This document shows, piece after piece, positions 1-6,077 of a DNA stretch of 9,617 nt (positions within the stretch are counted from its first letter, which is position 1; each line of letters opens with the position of its first letter). Under the pieces are notes generated by a model. The model was not told the origin of the DNA. It searched no databases and worked only from the letters and a program-made list of their open reading frames with translations. Source of the DNA: DATIGJ01 sp035644155 (GTDB lineage: Bacteria; Patescibacteriota; Microgenomatia; Levybacterales; UBA12049). Made by a program: the position numbers and the translations under genes. The stretch lies in the NCBI GenBank assembly GCA_035644155.1, contig DASQPC010000108.1, forward strand, positions 1-9,617. Reading direction: 5' to 3'.

Positions 1-2
1 GT

Positions 3-299
3 CCACAGAGTAGAGCAGGAAAGGTTATGGTTTGGTTTACCGGAGGAACAAATCCTGCAAAAGAAATCTATATGGAGCTGGCCAAATTAGGAGTTGGAAC
101 GGTTATTGATATGCATATGAAGGACGATGCAATTGCAGCAATGAGAAAACTTCACATTAATGTTATTAATGCTGGACATATGTCATCTGATTCAATCGGA
201 GCAAATTTATTCTTTGATGTTCTCGAAGAAAAGGGGATAGAAGTAACTCCGTGTTCCGGACTTATTAGAGTAAAAAGAAAAGGAGGAAAAAAGAAATGA
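3..299 (+). CDS. Nif3-like dinuclear metal centre protein, C-terminal part (5' end outside window)
   Basis: The reading frame is open to the left edge, so the gene starts outside the window; an internal ATG at 27 is not the true start, because eight in-frame codons precede it. Seen: counting from that Met, the motif GHMSSDSIGAN (residues 50-60) is followed by a segment ending CSGLIRV and a lysine-rich tail. A Gly-His followed by an acidic residue four positions on resembles the C-terminal metal-binding motif of the Nif3/NGG1p-interacting-factor family, whose members are ring-shaped hexamers with two metal ions per subunit; here the acidic residue is Asp rather than the usual Glu. The cellular role of Nif3 proteins is poorly defined; some are annotated as type 2 GTP cyclohydrolase I, and nothing here supports that specific activity. 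The stop TGA overlaps the efp start in ATGA, which suggests one transcript and translational coupling. Family assignment rests on the C-terminal third only. Confidence 0.7.
   Translation, partial: PQSRAGKVMVWFTGGTNPAKEIYMELAKLGVGTVIDMHMKDDAIAAMRKLHINVINAGHMSSDSIGANLFFDVLEEKGIEVTPCSGLIRVKRKGGKKK
281..286 (+). promoter_or_regulatory. Shine-Dalgarno sequence of efp
   Basis: AGGAGG lies 9 bases before the efp ATG, inside the last codons of the Nif3-like gene. It is the only strong Shine-Dalgarno sequence I found before a gene start in this window, and it supports the start at 296. Confidence 0.85.
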
Positions 300-856
300 T
301 TTCAGTTACAGATCTTCGCGCAGGGACAACATTTGAAGAAGGCGGTGTGTACTTGACAGTAATATCTTATGAGCACATCAAAATGGGAAGAGGAAGTGCC
401 AATATTAAAGTAAAAGTTCGTAATATCAAAACAGGAACAATTATTGATAAGAGCTACATCAATGGAGCAAAAGTGCAAAATGTGCAAGTTTTGAAAAAAG
501 ACATGCAATACTTGTATAAAGATGAAGAAGCGATTTATTTCATGGACCCCAAAAGTTATGAACAAATCAGTATCCCTCTTTCATTAGTTCCTGATCATAT
601 CTATCTTAAAGAAGGTGATACTTTTAATGTCAGTTTTCTTAAAGGAGAGCCACTTTCAGTTCTTTTTCCACCAAAAATGACCTTTCGTGTCGTTGAAACA
701 GCGCCTGGGGCCAAAGGTAATTCCGCAACTAATGTCTTTAAAGAAGCAATTCTTGAGAATGGTCTTAAAACAAGAGTCCCTCTTTTTATCAATACGGGTG
801 AATTAATACGAGTTGATACTCGAACTGGTAACTATGCTGAAAAAGCTCAATCATGA
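296..856 (+). CDS. efp: Translation elongation factor P (Arg-type loop)
   Basis: EF-P binds between the ribosomal P and E sites and speeds peptide-bond formation at proline-rich stretches. At 186 residues it is the usual family length. Seen: an N-terminal KOW-like domain (about 1-62) opening with DLRAG, a middle OB domain (about 65-125), and a C-terminal OB domain (about 128-186) with the family signature VPLF..GE.I.VDTR.G.Y (here residues 160-180). The loop that reaches the P-site tRNA reads KMGRG, with Arg32 at the place that carries the modified Lys34 in E. coli. Arg at this position is known from Pseudomonas-type EF-P, which EarP rhamnosylates; no EarP or other modification enzyme is in this window, so the state of Arg32 is unknown. 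The start is fixed by the AGGAGG box and the ATGA overlap with the gene before; the stop TGA overlaps the next ATG in the same way. Confidence 0.96.
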   Translation: MISVTDLRAGTTFEEGGVYLTVISYEHIKMGRGSANIKVKVRNIKTGTIIDKSYINGAKVQNVQVLKKDMQYLYKDEEAIYFMDPKSYEQISIPLSLVPDHIYLKEGDTFNVSFLKGEPLSVLFPPKMTFRVVETAPGAKGNSATNVFKEAILENGLKTRVPLFINTGELIRVDTRTGNYAEKAQS

Positions 857-2115
857 AGACCAATATCCTTCGTGCGTTGTCAGATAAATCATTTTTCAAT
901 CTTTGGATTGGAGAAGTATTTACGCAGATTTCGCTCAATATCTTTAATTTTTTTTTGATCCTCATTGTTTTTAAACAAACGCATTCAAACACTGCGGTAT
1001 CAGGAGCTGTGCTTTCTTTTACAATTCCAGCAATTATTTTTGGCTGTGTTGCAGGTGTCTTTGTCGACCGTTGGAAAAAAAAACGAGTTCTAATGTTAAC
1101 AAATATTTTTCGTGGTTTGTTACTCTTACTCCTCATTTTTAATCTTCACAATCTCGTTATGATTTATCTTATTTCTTTTCTTGTTGCAATACTAACACAA
1201 TTTTTTATTCCGGCTGAAAGCCCAATTATTCCGTTGATTGTTGAGCAAGATAATTTACTTGCAGCAAATGCATTATTTGGTATGGGTATTTTTGGTTCAA
1301 TTCTTGCTGCTTTTGTATTTTCTGGACCGCTTATTATTTTAGCAGGTCCGATAAGAACACTTCTTATTTTGGCGCTGTTTTTTTTCATAAGCGCACTTTT
1401 TATTTCCTTTATTAAATTACGTTATGGAGCTGTAAAGACAACAAAAAAAGTGCAGAAAGCATTCAACATTTTTCGAGATATAAAACACACACTAGTATTA
1501 ATATTAAATACTAAAGAGATTTCTCATTCACTGGTTCTTCTTGCGGTTTCACAAACACTTATCCTTCTCCTTGCAACTATAGCCCCAGGATACGCAAATC
1601 AAGTATTGGGGATTAAAGTAGAAGACTTTCCACTCCTTTTTATTGCACCAGTAGCACTAGGTACAATTGTGGGCGCAGTAATGATGGTAAATATTTTCCA
1701 TAGTCATCCGAAAGAAAAAGTAATTACAGCAGGTATATTATTATATGGTCTTGCAATGCTCTTCTTACCATATGGTTCTAAAGTTGCTTCTCGTGAATTT
1801 GTTCATGATCTCAACATGTATCTCCCTCATATTTTAAACATTACTATTCTTCATATTATGGTAGTAATTGCTTTTCTATTAGGTATTGCGAATTCATTTA
1901 TTCTTGTCCCTGCAAATACTACTTTACAAGAGAAAACAACGGACGAATTTCGTGGGAAAATTTATGGTTTTTTAAATACTCTCACTGGGGTATTTTCTCT
2001 TTTTCCAATTATTATTGTAGGTGGTCTCTCTGATTTAATTGGTGTACCTGCAGTAATTATTGGTATCGGCGTCAGCTTTTTATTGATAGGAGTTGTGCGA
2101 TTGTTTATAAAGTAA
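853..2115 (+). CDS. Major facilitator superfamily transporter, MFS_3/EntS-like
   Basis: This is a 420-residue polytopic membrane protein with about 12 predicted spans, matching MFS length. Seen: the loop 2-3 motif A variant GVFVDRWKKKRVL (residues 68-80) with Asp72 and the basic cluster; a hydrophilic central loop (about 188-215) between the two halves; and a second-half segment around 355-377 (NTTLQE....DEFRGKIYGFLNTL) typical of the MFS_3 group, to which the enterobactin exporter EntS belongs. The family moves small molecules by proton-coupled antiport; substrate cannot be read from the sequence, and efflux is the likeliest direction. The ATG overlaps the efp stop by four bases (ATGA), and the Lgt-like gene starts 10 bases after its stop. 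It contains two nine-base homopolymers (T at 948-956, A at 1075-1083), possible slippage sites, but the frame is intact. Confidence 0.9.
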   Translation: MKTNILRALSDKSFFNLWIGEVFTQISLNIFNFFLILIVFKQTHSNTAVSGAVLSFTIPAIIFGCVAGVFVDRWKKKRVLMLTNIFRGLLLLLLIFNLHNLVMIYLISFLVAILTQFFIPAESPIIPLIVEQDNLLAANALFGMGIFGSILAAFVFSGPLIILAGPIRTLLILALFFFISALFISFIKLRYGAVKTTKKVQKAFNIFRDIKHTLVLILNTKEISHSLVLLAVSQTLILLLATIAPGYANQVLGIKVEDFPLLFIAPVALGTIVGAVMMVNIFHSHPKEKVITAGILLYGLAMLFLPYGSKVASREFVHDLNMYLPHILNITILHIMVVIAFLLGIANSFILVPANTTLQEKTTDEFRGKIYGFLNTLTGVFSLFPIIIVGGLSDLIGVPAVIIGIGVSFLLIGVVRLFIK

Positions 2116-2125
2116 TTAATACATT

Positions 2126-2815
2126 ATGCAAATTCTCGTTCTTATTCCAGCATTTTTACTTTTTACCTACTGTATTTATAAACTCGTAAAAGATGACTAC
2201 GTTTTTATTCGCAGAAGTATCTCATTAGAGCAGATGTTTGATATAACATTTCTTGTTATAGCAAGTAGCTTAGTCTTTTCTCGTTTGTTATTTTTTATCT
2301 TACATCCACTAGCACATAAAAATATTTTTCTTCTCTTTTTTACACCACGTATTGGAGGATTATCTTTGCTTGGTGGTGTTATTGGTGGTTATCTATCTCT
2401 TTACATGATTGGAAAATATAAAAAAATTCCTTTTGGGCGATTATTTGATTTTTTTACTCTTGCCTTTGTTGTTTGTTTACCGTTTGGTTTTTTGACTTCT
2501 TCACTTTTTATGACAGGTTATCAATTATTTTTATATCTCTTTAATGCTGGTGTCTATCTCTTATTAACGGTATTTTTTGTGAGATTTATTTATCCAAAAC
2601 TCATGAGTAGAGAATTACGAGAGGGAAGTTTACAAAGTATTTTTTTACTCTTCTTTGCATTTTTTTCACTCATAAACGTTATCTTTTTACAACAAAAAGG
2701 TCAAATAATTTTTGTTAGTTTAGAAAGTATTTTATTATTATTTTTATTTCTTTTTAGTCTTTTTCTTTTTTTCAAACAGGAAAGAAGTAAGGTAACTACG
2801 AGAAAACGAATCTGA
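2126..2815 (+). CDS. Divergent Lgt-like integral membrane protein without Lgt catalytic residues
   Basis: This is a 229-residue, very hydrophobic protein with about seven predicted spans; 82 residues are Leu or Phe. Its layout resembles prolipoprotein diacylglyceryl transferase (Lgt), which attaches diacylglycerol to lipobox cysteines. Seen: SRLLFFIL (52-59) at the place of Lgt's ARL.YVL; GGLSLLGGVIGG (77-88) at the place of GG.S.HGG.IG; and Asp108 in GRLFDFF at the place of the conserved Asp that starts the next span (Asp129 in E. coli). However, the conserved His of the HGG motif (His103 in E. coli) is Leu82, and the signature R-x-G-N-x-x-N-x-E (with Arg143) is absent from residues 112-140. 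It is also shorter than usual Lgt (about 260-290). I infer a catalytically dead or repurposed relative; an unrelated polytopic protein is possible. It sits 10 bases after the MFS gene and 8 before the pseudouridine synthase gene. Confidence 0.6.
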   Translation: MQILVLIPAFLLFTYCIYKLVKDDYVFIRRSISLEQMFDITFLVIASSLVFSRLLFFILHPLAHKNIFLLFFTPRIGGLSLLGGVIGGYLSLYMIGKYKKIPFGRLFDFFTLAFVVCLPFGFLTSSLFMTGYQLFLYLFNAGVYLLLTVFFVRFIYPKLMSRELREGSLQSIFLLFFAFFSLINVIFLQQKGQIIFVSLESILLLFLFLFSLFLFFKQERSKVTTRKRI

Positions 2816-2823
2816 CAATAATT

Positions 2824-3552
2824 ATGACAATACTTTATCAAGATAACGATTTGTGTGTCATTGATAAGCCTGCAGGAATAACTGTAAATAGAGCAGAAAC
2901 TACCAAAAATGAAGTCACCGTCCAAGATTGGATGGAGAAACAAATCAAAGAGCAAAATATATTATTTACTCCAGAACAAGGAGAATTCTTTAAGAGGGGA
3001 GGAGTAGTGCATCGACTTGATAAAGAAACATCTGGTGTGCTTCTCTTAGCCAAAACTCCACAAGCATTCGAGAATCTTCAAAAACAATTTAAGGAAAGAA
3101 CAATAAAAAAAGTTTATATGACCTTAGCGCATGGCAAAATTGAACCCAAAGAAGGGGAGATAGATGTCCCTGTTGGTCGGCTTCCTTGGAATAAAAAACG
3201 TTTTGGTATCTTACCAGGAGGTAGAGAATCAAAGACTTCCTATAGAGTTTTGGCATATTATCAAAATCCCAGAGATAAAGAAATATTTTCATATGTAGAA
3301 GTCTATCCTCAATCAGGACGTACGCATCAAATTCGTGTCCATCTCAAATATATTCATCATCCTATTTTCTCAGATTTTTTGTACGCCGGAAGAAAGACAG
3401 CTAGAAAAGATCGAAAATTGTTAGAGCGTGTTTTTCTGCATGCAGCCAAAATTACTTTGTCTCATCCAACTACAGGAGAAATGATGAGTTTTGAAAGTCA
3501 GCTACCCCCAAATCTTCGGGAATTAATGGCTCTGTTAACACTATCTCAGTAA
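2824..3552 (+). CDS. RluA-family RNA pseudouridine synthase
   Basis: The 242-residue enzyme converts specific uridines in rRNA or tRNA to pseudouridine in the cytoplasm. Seen: the N-terminal strand ILYQDNDLCVIDKPAGI (3-19) typical of the catalytic domain; the RluA-family motif HRLDKETSG (63-71) with catalytic Asp66; the motif II region YVEVYPQSGRTHQIRVH (157-173); and a C-terminal FLHAAKITLSHPTTGE region (204-219). There is no room for an N-terminal S4 RNA-binding domain, unlike RluC and RluD, so it is a single-domain enzyme like RluA. Which nucleotide it modifies cannot be told. It starts 8 bases after the Lgt-like gene and appears to be the last gene of this transcript, because a separate promoter lies in the 29-base gap after it. 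Confidence 0.93.
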   Translation: MTILYQDNDLCVIDKPAGITVNRAETTKNEVTVQDWMEKQIKEQNILFTPEQGEFFKRGGVVHRLDKETSGVLLLAKTPQAFENLQKQFKERTIKKVYMTLAHGKIEPKEGEIDVPVGRLPWNKKRFGILPGGRESKTSYRVLAYYQNPRDKEIFSYVEVYPQSGRTHQIRVHLKYIHHPIFSDFLYAGRKTARKDRKLLERVFLHAAKITLSHPTTGEMMSFESQLPPNLRELMALLTLSQ

Positions 3553-3564
3553 CGCTACCTCTTT

Positions 3565-3573
3565 TGCTATAAT
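3565..3573 (+). promoter_or_regulatory. Extended -10 promoter for the LytR_C gene, probably leaderless
   Basis: TGCTATAAT joins an extended TGn element to a perfect TATAAT (3568-3573). No good -35 box sits at the right distance, which is normal for extended -10 promoters. Only 8 bases separate TATAAT from the ATG at 3582, so transcription should begin at or within a base or two of the start codon. Confidence 0.72.
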
Positions 3574-3581
3574 AAAAGTGC

Positions 3582-4397
3582 ATGAAAAGTAAAGATTCCA
3601 AACAAGACAGCAAAAGTATAAGAACTTTTTTTATCTATGCGGGAATTGTAACTTTTATTATTATTCTATCTTTAGCAATAAAAACATTTTTTGTCATACG
3701 AGCAAGCAAGTTTGATGGAGAGCATCAATTTACCATTGCAATCGTCAAGCAAGATAACGTGACAGAATTTCTTTCAATTGATCCCTCAATTCCCTCAGCA
3801 TCAATTTTGCAGATTTCCTCAGGTAATCTTTCTGTATCGTCAGTTGGAAATATAGTGGGAATTATTCCCGATGCAAAAATAAACTCTTCTGATGGCTTAC
3901 CAGGAGGAACAAACATAACTAAAACAATAAAAACAATGGCATTTAACTATCGATCAATAAAAACAAATCTTACGCTTTTTGATATTGTTCGTCTCTATCT
4001 TATTGCAAAAAGAACTTCAGGTCTCAATAAAAAAATAACAACAATAACGATTTCAAAAGGCATGACCGAAAATAACAATCATCTGACAGGATTTTTTACC
4101 GATCAGGCTATTACGTCAGAAAATATTAGTGTGGAAGTAATCAATGCCAGCAATAGAGCAGGTATGGGAACTCGTTTGGCAAAAATTCTTACCAATTTAG
4201 GTTATAATATCATTGCCGTTTCAACTGCTTCTACTGATCAAGCTAACTCTACAATTGCATATTTTGGTCAATCAACATATTCTTTAAGGAAATTACAAAA
4301 TTTACTTCCTTTTTCTGTTAAAATGCTTAGTAAAAAAACAATTGCTGATATTATCATTACCATAGGGGAAGACAGTAAAAATTCATCAATTTTTTAA
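3582..4397 (+). CDS. Membrane-anchored LytR_C domain protein
   Basis: The 271-residue protein has a short basic N-terminus, one membrane span (about 16-39) and an extracytoplasmic remainder. Seen: residues 181-263 match the LytR C-terminal domain, with the opening strand ISVEVINASNRAGMGTRLA (182-200), then L..LGYNI (205-210) and the T.I.Y step (224-227). In other bacteria this domain is often attached to LytR-CpsA-Psr (LCP) enzymes that link polymers to the cell wall. Residues about 50-145 contain a GLPGGTNITK stretch and a YRSIKTN stretch but lack the clustered Arg and Asp residues expected of an active LCP domain, so attachment activity is unlikely; this part may be a decayed LCP fold or a lineage-specific domain. 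The start is supported by the promoter 8 bases upstream. A 54-codon ORF follows after 6 bases, probably on the same transcript. Confidence 0.78.
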   Translation: MKSKDSKQDSKSIRTFFIYAGIVTFIIILSLAIKTFFVIRASKFDGEHQFTIAIVKQDNVTEFLSIDPSIPSASILQISSGNLSVSSVGNIVGIIPDAKINSSDGLPGGTNITKTIKTMAFNYRSIKTNLTLFDIVRLYLIAKRTSGLNKKITTITISKGMTENNNHLTGFFTDQAITSENISVEVINASNRAGMGTRLAKILTNLGYNIIAVSTASTDQANSTIAYFGQSTYSLRKLQNLLPFSVKMLSKKTIADIIITIGEDSKNSSIF

Positions 4398-4403
4398 TTT
4401 TTT

Positions 4404-4568
4404 ATGCCGACACTCTCAATTGCTATCACTATTATTACGGTAATATCTGTAATCCTTGCAGTTATCTCTTTATTGCGACAAAATAAAATTGAAGAAGTCA
4501 AAAAAATAAAAAAAGAACTGAAAAAAAGGAAAGTAATTTTCTATAAAGATTCGTCTTCATCAGAGTGA
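4404..4568 (+). CDS. Small single-span membrane protein, 54 residues
   Basis: The ATG at 4404, 6 bases after the LytR_C stop, opens 54 codons ending in TGA at 4566-4568. Seen: a hydrophobic stretch (about residues 4-24) forms one membrane span, followed by a strongly basic segment (25-43, ten Lys plus Arg with Glu in a helical pattern) and a Ser-rich end (SSSSE). The layout suggests an N-out, C-in helix with a cytoplasmic charged helix. I recognise no family. Its last 28 bases overlap, tail to tail, the end of the convergent TPR gene. Absence of a Shine-Dalgarno sequence is not a strong argument against it, since most genes here lack one. A chance ORF remains possible, but the span-plus-charged-tail composition and tight spacing favour a real gene. 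Confidence 0.55.
   Translation: MPTLSIAITIITVISVILAVISLLRQNKIEEVKKIKKELKKRKVIFYKDSSSSE
4521..4541 (-). terminator. Weak hairpin with U-run after the TPR gene
   Basis: On the minus strand GAAA-ATTAC-TTTC forms a 4-bp stem, and after one C comes a run of seven T (4521-4527), starting at the last base of the TPR stop codon. The stem is very short, so intrinsic termination is uncertain. It lies inside the coding part of the 54-residue ORF on the other strand. Confidence 0.25.
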
Positions 4569-5209
4569 GCCGAAGATTTGGAAGATTTATTTTCAAAAGA
4601 AAGTTTTGCTTTTTCTGTCGAGACAAAAGAAGGTTGATCTCTAAATTTCTTAATCCGTTTAGTTTCTCGTACAAAAATACAGGCTCTGTTACTATCAACT
4701 GTTCTGACATATGCTTCATATTGATTGCCTGCTTTAATAAATTTAATAAGTCTTTGACAAATATCATCAGGCAACATTCCAATATATTGATTCTCACAAT
4801 CTATTGCAAATATTTTATTACGTTTGATCCGAAGAAATAATTTTTCTCCTGATCGTAAATAAGAAGTTACTTTTTTATCTGCAACATTAAGAAGTTCAAT
4901 AACTTTTGTTTTTCCTGGTTCTTCAATAAAAAGATTATTTAAGAGGACATTGCTTCTTTTTGTGTTCGAATCATTGAGTCTTTTTATATTACGAATTGCA
5001 ATAGGATTCTTCATATCAAGAGAAAGAACTTTTTCGTAAAGATTTTTGGCATCTTTAACTTGACCAAGGCTTAAAAATGCAAAAGCAAGACGATTAAGGG
5101 TATCAATATCGTTTGGTTCGTCAACGAGGATCTGTTGATTAAGAGTGATGGCATTATTCCAATCTCCGACTAAGGCAGTTTGGATAGCTTGAGATTTTAG
5201 TTGTATCAT
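4541..5209 (-). CDS. TPR-repeat protein with C-terminal HIRAN-like domain
   Basis: This is a 222-residue, soluble, cytoplasmic protein; no signal peptide or membrane span is visible. Seen: two TPR-like helical pairs at about 3-34 (ALVGDWNNAITLNQQIL) and 37-70 (RLAFAFLSLGQVKDAKNLYEKVLSLD), each with the small-residue and aromatic spacing of TPR units, which usually bind peptides. A linker (80-110) is followed by a small, mostly beta domain (about 118-182) with hydrophobic strands LFLRIK, IFAIDCENQYIGMLP, a helix DDICQRLIKFIKAG, and strands YEAYVRTV and ACIFVRE. That order resembles HIRAN domains, which bind DNA ends in helicase-linked proteins; I make this match from pattern only. The tail (203-222) is Ser/Asp/Glu-rich and probably disordered. 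The start at 5209 is the first ATG after an in-frame stop, about 45 bases below a good promoter. It diverges from yebC. Confidence 0.65.
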   Translation of the reverse strand: MIQLKSQAIQTALVGDWNNAITLNQQILVDEPNDIDTLNRLAFAFLSLGQVKDAKNLYEKVLSLDMKNPIAIRNIKRLNDSNTKRSNVLLNNLFIEEPGKTKVIELLNVADKKVTSYLRSGEKLFLRIKRNKIFAIDCENQYIGMLPDDICQRLIKFIKAGNQYEAYVRTVDSNRACIFVRETKRIKKFRDQPSFVSTEKAKLSFENKSSKSSAHSDEDESL

Positions 5210-5222
5210 GCTTCTTTGGCAG

Positions 5223-5242
5223 CTTCTTTTTTATCAAAGAAG
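5223..5242 (-). promoter_or_regulatory. Small hairpin in the leader of the TPR gene
   Basis: CTTCTTT (5223-5229) and AAAGAAG (5236-5242) form a perfect 7-bp inverted repeat with a 6-base loop. It lies in the roughly 45-base leader between the predicted minus-strand start site and the ATG at 5209, so it could affect translation of that gene. There is no direct evidence of function. Confidence 0.3.
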
Positions 5243-5261
5243 AGCAAAAAGGTTGAGTGCA

Positions 5262-5290
5262 ATTTTACTAATATTTGTTGCAAAAGTCAA
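5262..5290 (-). promoter_or_regulatory. Sigma70-type promoter of the TPR gene
   Basis: On the minus strand TTGACT (5290-5285), a 17-base spacer and TAAAAT (5267-5262) match the housekeeping consensus at ten of twelve positions. Transcription would start near 5255 and give a leader of about 45 bases. Its -35 box lies inside the spacer of the opposing yebC promoter. Confidence 0.7.
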
Positions 5291-5307
5291 TATAGAAAGG
5301 GTATAAT
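5278..5307 (+). promoter_or_regulatory. Sigma70-type promoter of yebC, probably leaderless
   Basis: TTGCAA (5278-5283), an 18-base spacer and a perfect TATAAT (5302-5307) precede the yebC ATG at 5316. Only 8 bases lie between TATAAT and ATG, so the transcript should start almost at the initiation codon. Its -35 box lies inside the spacer of the divergent TPR-gene promoter. Confidence 0.75.
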
Positions 5308-5315
5308 TGGGTTCT

Positions 5316-6077
5316 ATGAGCGGACATTCTAAATGGGCGACCATTAAAAGACAAAAAGGAGCAAATGATGCCAAGCGTGGACAACTTTTTACCAAACTTT
5401 CAAAAGCGATCTCAATTGCCGTCAGACAAGGTGGTAATGTTGCTGATCCAAATAGTAATTTCCGTTTGCGTCTGGCAATTGAAGCAGCTAAGGCTTCCAA
5501 CATGCCTAAAGAAAACATCGAACGTGCAGTTCAACGTGCATCCAGTAAGCAAGATGCTAATCTTGAAGAAGCGCTCTATGAAGGTTTTGGTCCTGGTGGG
5601 TTTAGTGTTATTGTTGAGGCATTTACAGATAATAAGCAACGTACTGTAGCTGAAGTAAAAAATATTTTTGATAAAAATGGTGGAAGTATGGGCAATCAAG
5701 GTAGTGTTCAATACCAATTTGAAAAAAAGGGAATGATAACCGTCTCCAAAAATGGTAAAATACTTGATGAGATTTTTCTTATTGCGGCAGATAACCAAGC
5801 TGAAGACGTAGAAGAGGCAACTGATGAAGTATTCGTGTATACGAAGCCAGAAAATCTTGCAAAAGTAAGAGATGTTTTGGCAGACCAGGGGATAGTAGTA
5901 AAATCAGCAGAACTCACATGGAAACCTATAGTAATTAGTAGCATTGCAGAAAAATCTATTGTTGAAAGAGCTTTAGTATTTCTGGAAAAGTTAGAAAATC
6001 TTGATGATGTACAAAAAGTCTACGCAAATTTTGATATTCCAGATGAGATAATGCAGAGCCATACAGGTAATGAGTAA
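5316..6077 (+). CDS. yebC: YebC/TACO1-family protein
   Basis: The 253-residue protein has the full family pattern: N-terminal MSGHSKWATIKRQK with D..RG..FTKL (1-32); LR.AIE.AK..NMPKENIERA (about 49-69), the conserved helical domain; and YEGFGPGGFSVIVEAFTDN (86-104) followed by RTVAEVK and NQGSVQYQF (to about 137). The C-terminal domain completes a normal length. YebC was long annotated as a DNA-binding regulator; more recent work on bacterial YebC and mitochondrial TACO1 links the family to translation, including ribosomes slowed at proline-rich stretches. An in-frame TTG at 5307 would add three residues, but it overlaps the -10 box, and MSGHSKW is the conserved family start, so 5316 is chosen. 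Its end overlaps the next start by 8 bases, suggesting a two-gene transcript. Confidence 0.95.
   Translation: MSGHSKWATIKRQKGANDAKRGQLFTKLSKAISIAVRQGGNVADPNSNFRLRLAIEAAKASNMPKENIERAVQRASSKQDANLEEALYEGFGPGGFSVIVEAFTDNKQRTVAEVKNIFDKNGGSMGNQGSVQYQFEKKGMITVSKNGKILDEIFLIAADNQAEDVEEATDEVFVYTKPENLAKVRDVLADQGIVVKSAELTWKPIVISSIAEKSIVERALVFLEKLENLDDVQKVYANFDIPDEIMQSHTGNE

Noticed and set aside
948..1083. Programmed slippage at the T9 and A9 runs in the MFS gene
   Set aside because: The frame is continuous through both runs and the motif A region after the A run is normal; such runs are common in AT-rich coding DNA.
4565..4840. Open frame of 91 codons on the + strand
   Set aside because: It lies antisense inside the TPR gene, with no family-like pattern and a cysteine- and Phe-rich, low-complexity composition typical of a reverse-frame shadow.
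5307..5315. yebC start at TTG 5307
   Set aside because: It begins on the last base of the TATAAT box and the family start MSGHSKW begins at 5316.
5365..5649. Open frame of 94 codons on the + strand within yebC
   Set aside because: It is a shifted-frame shadow of the clearly conserved yebC coding sequence.
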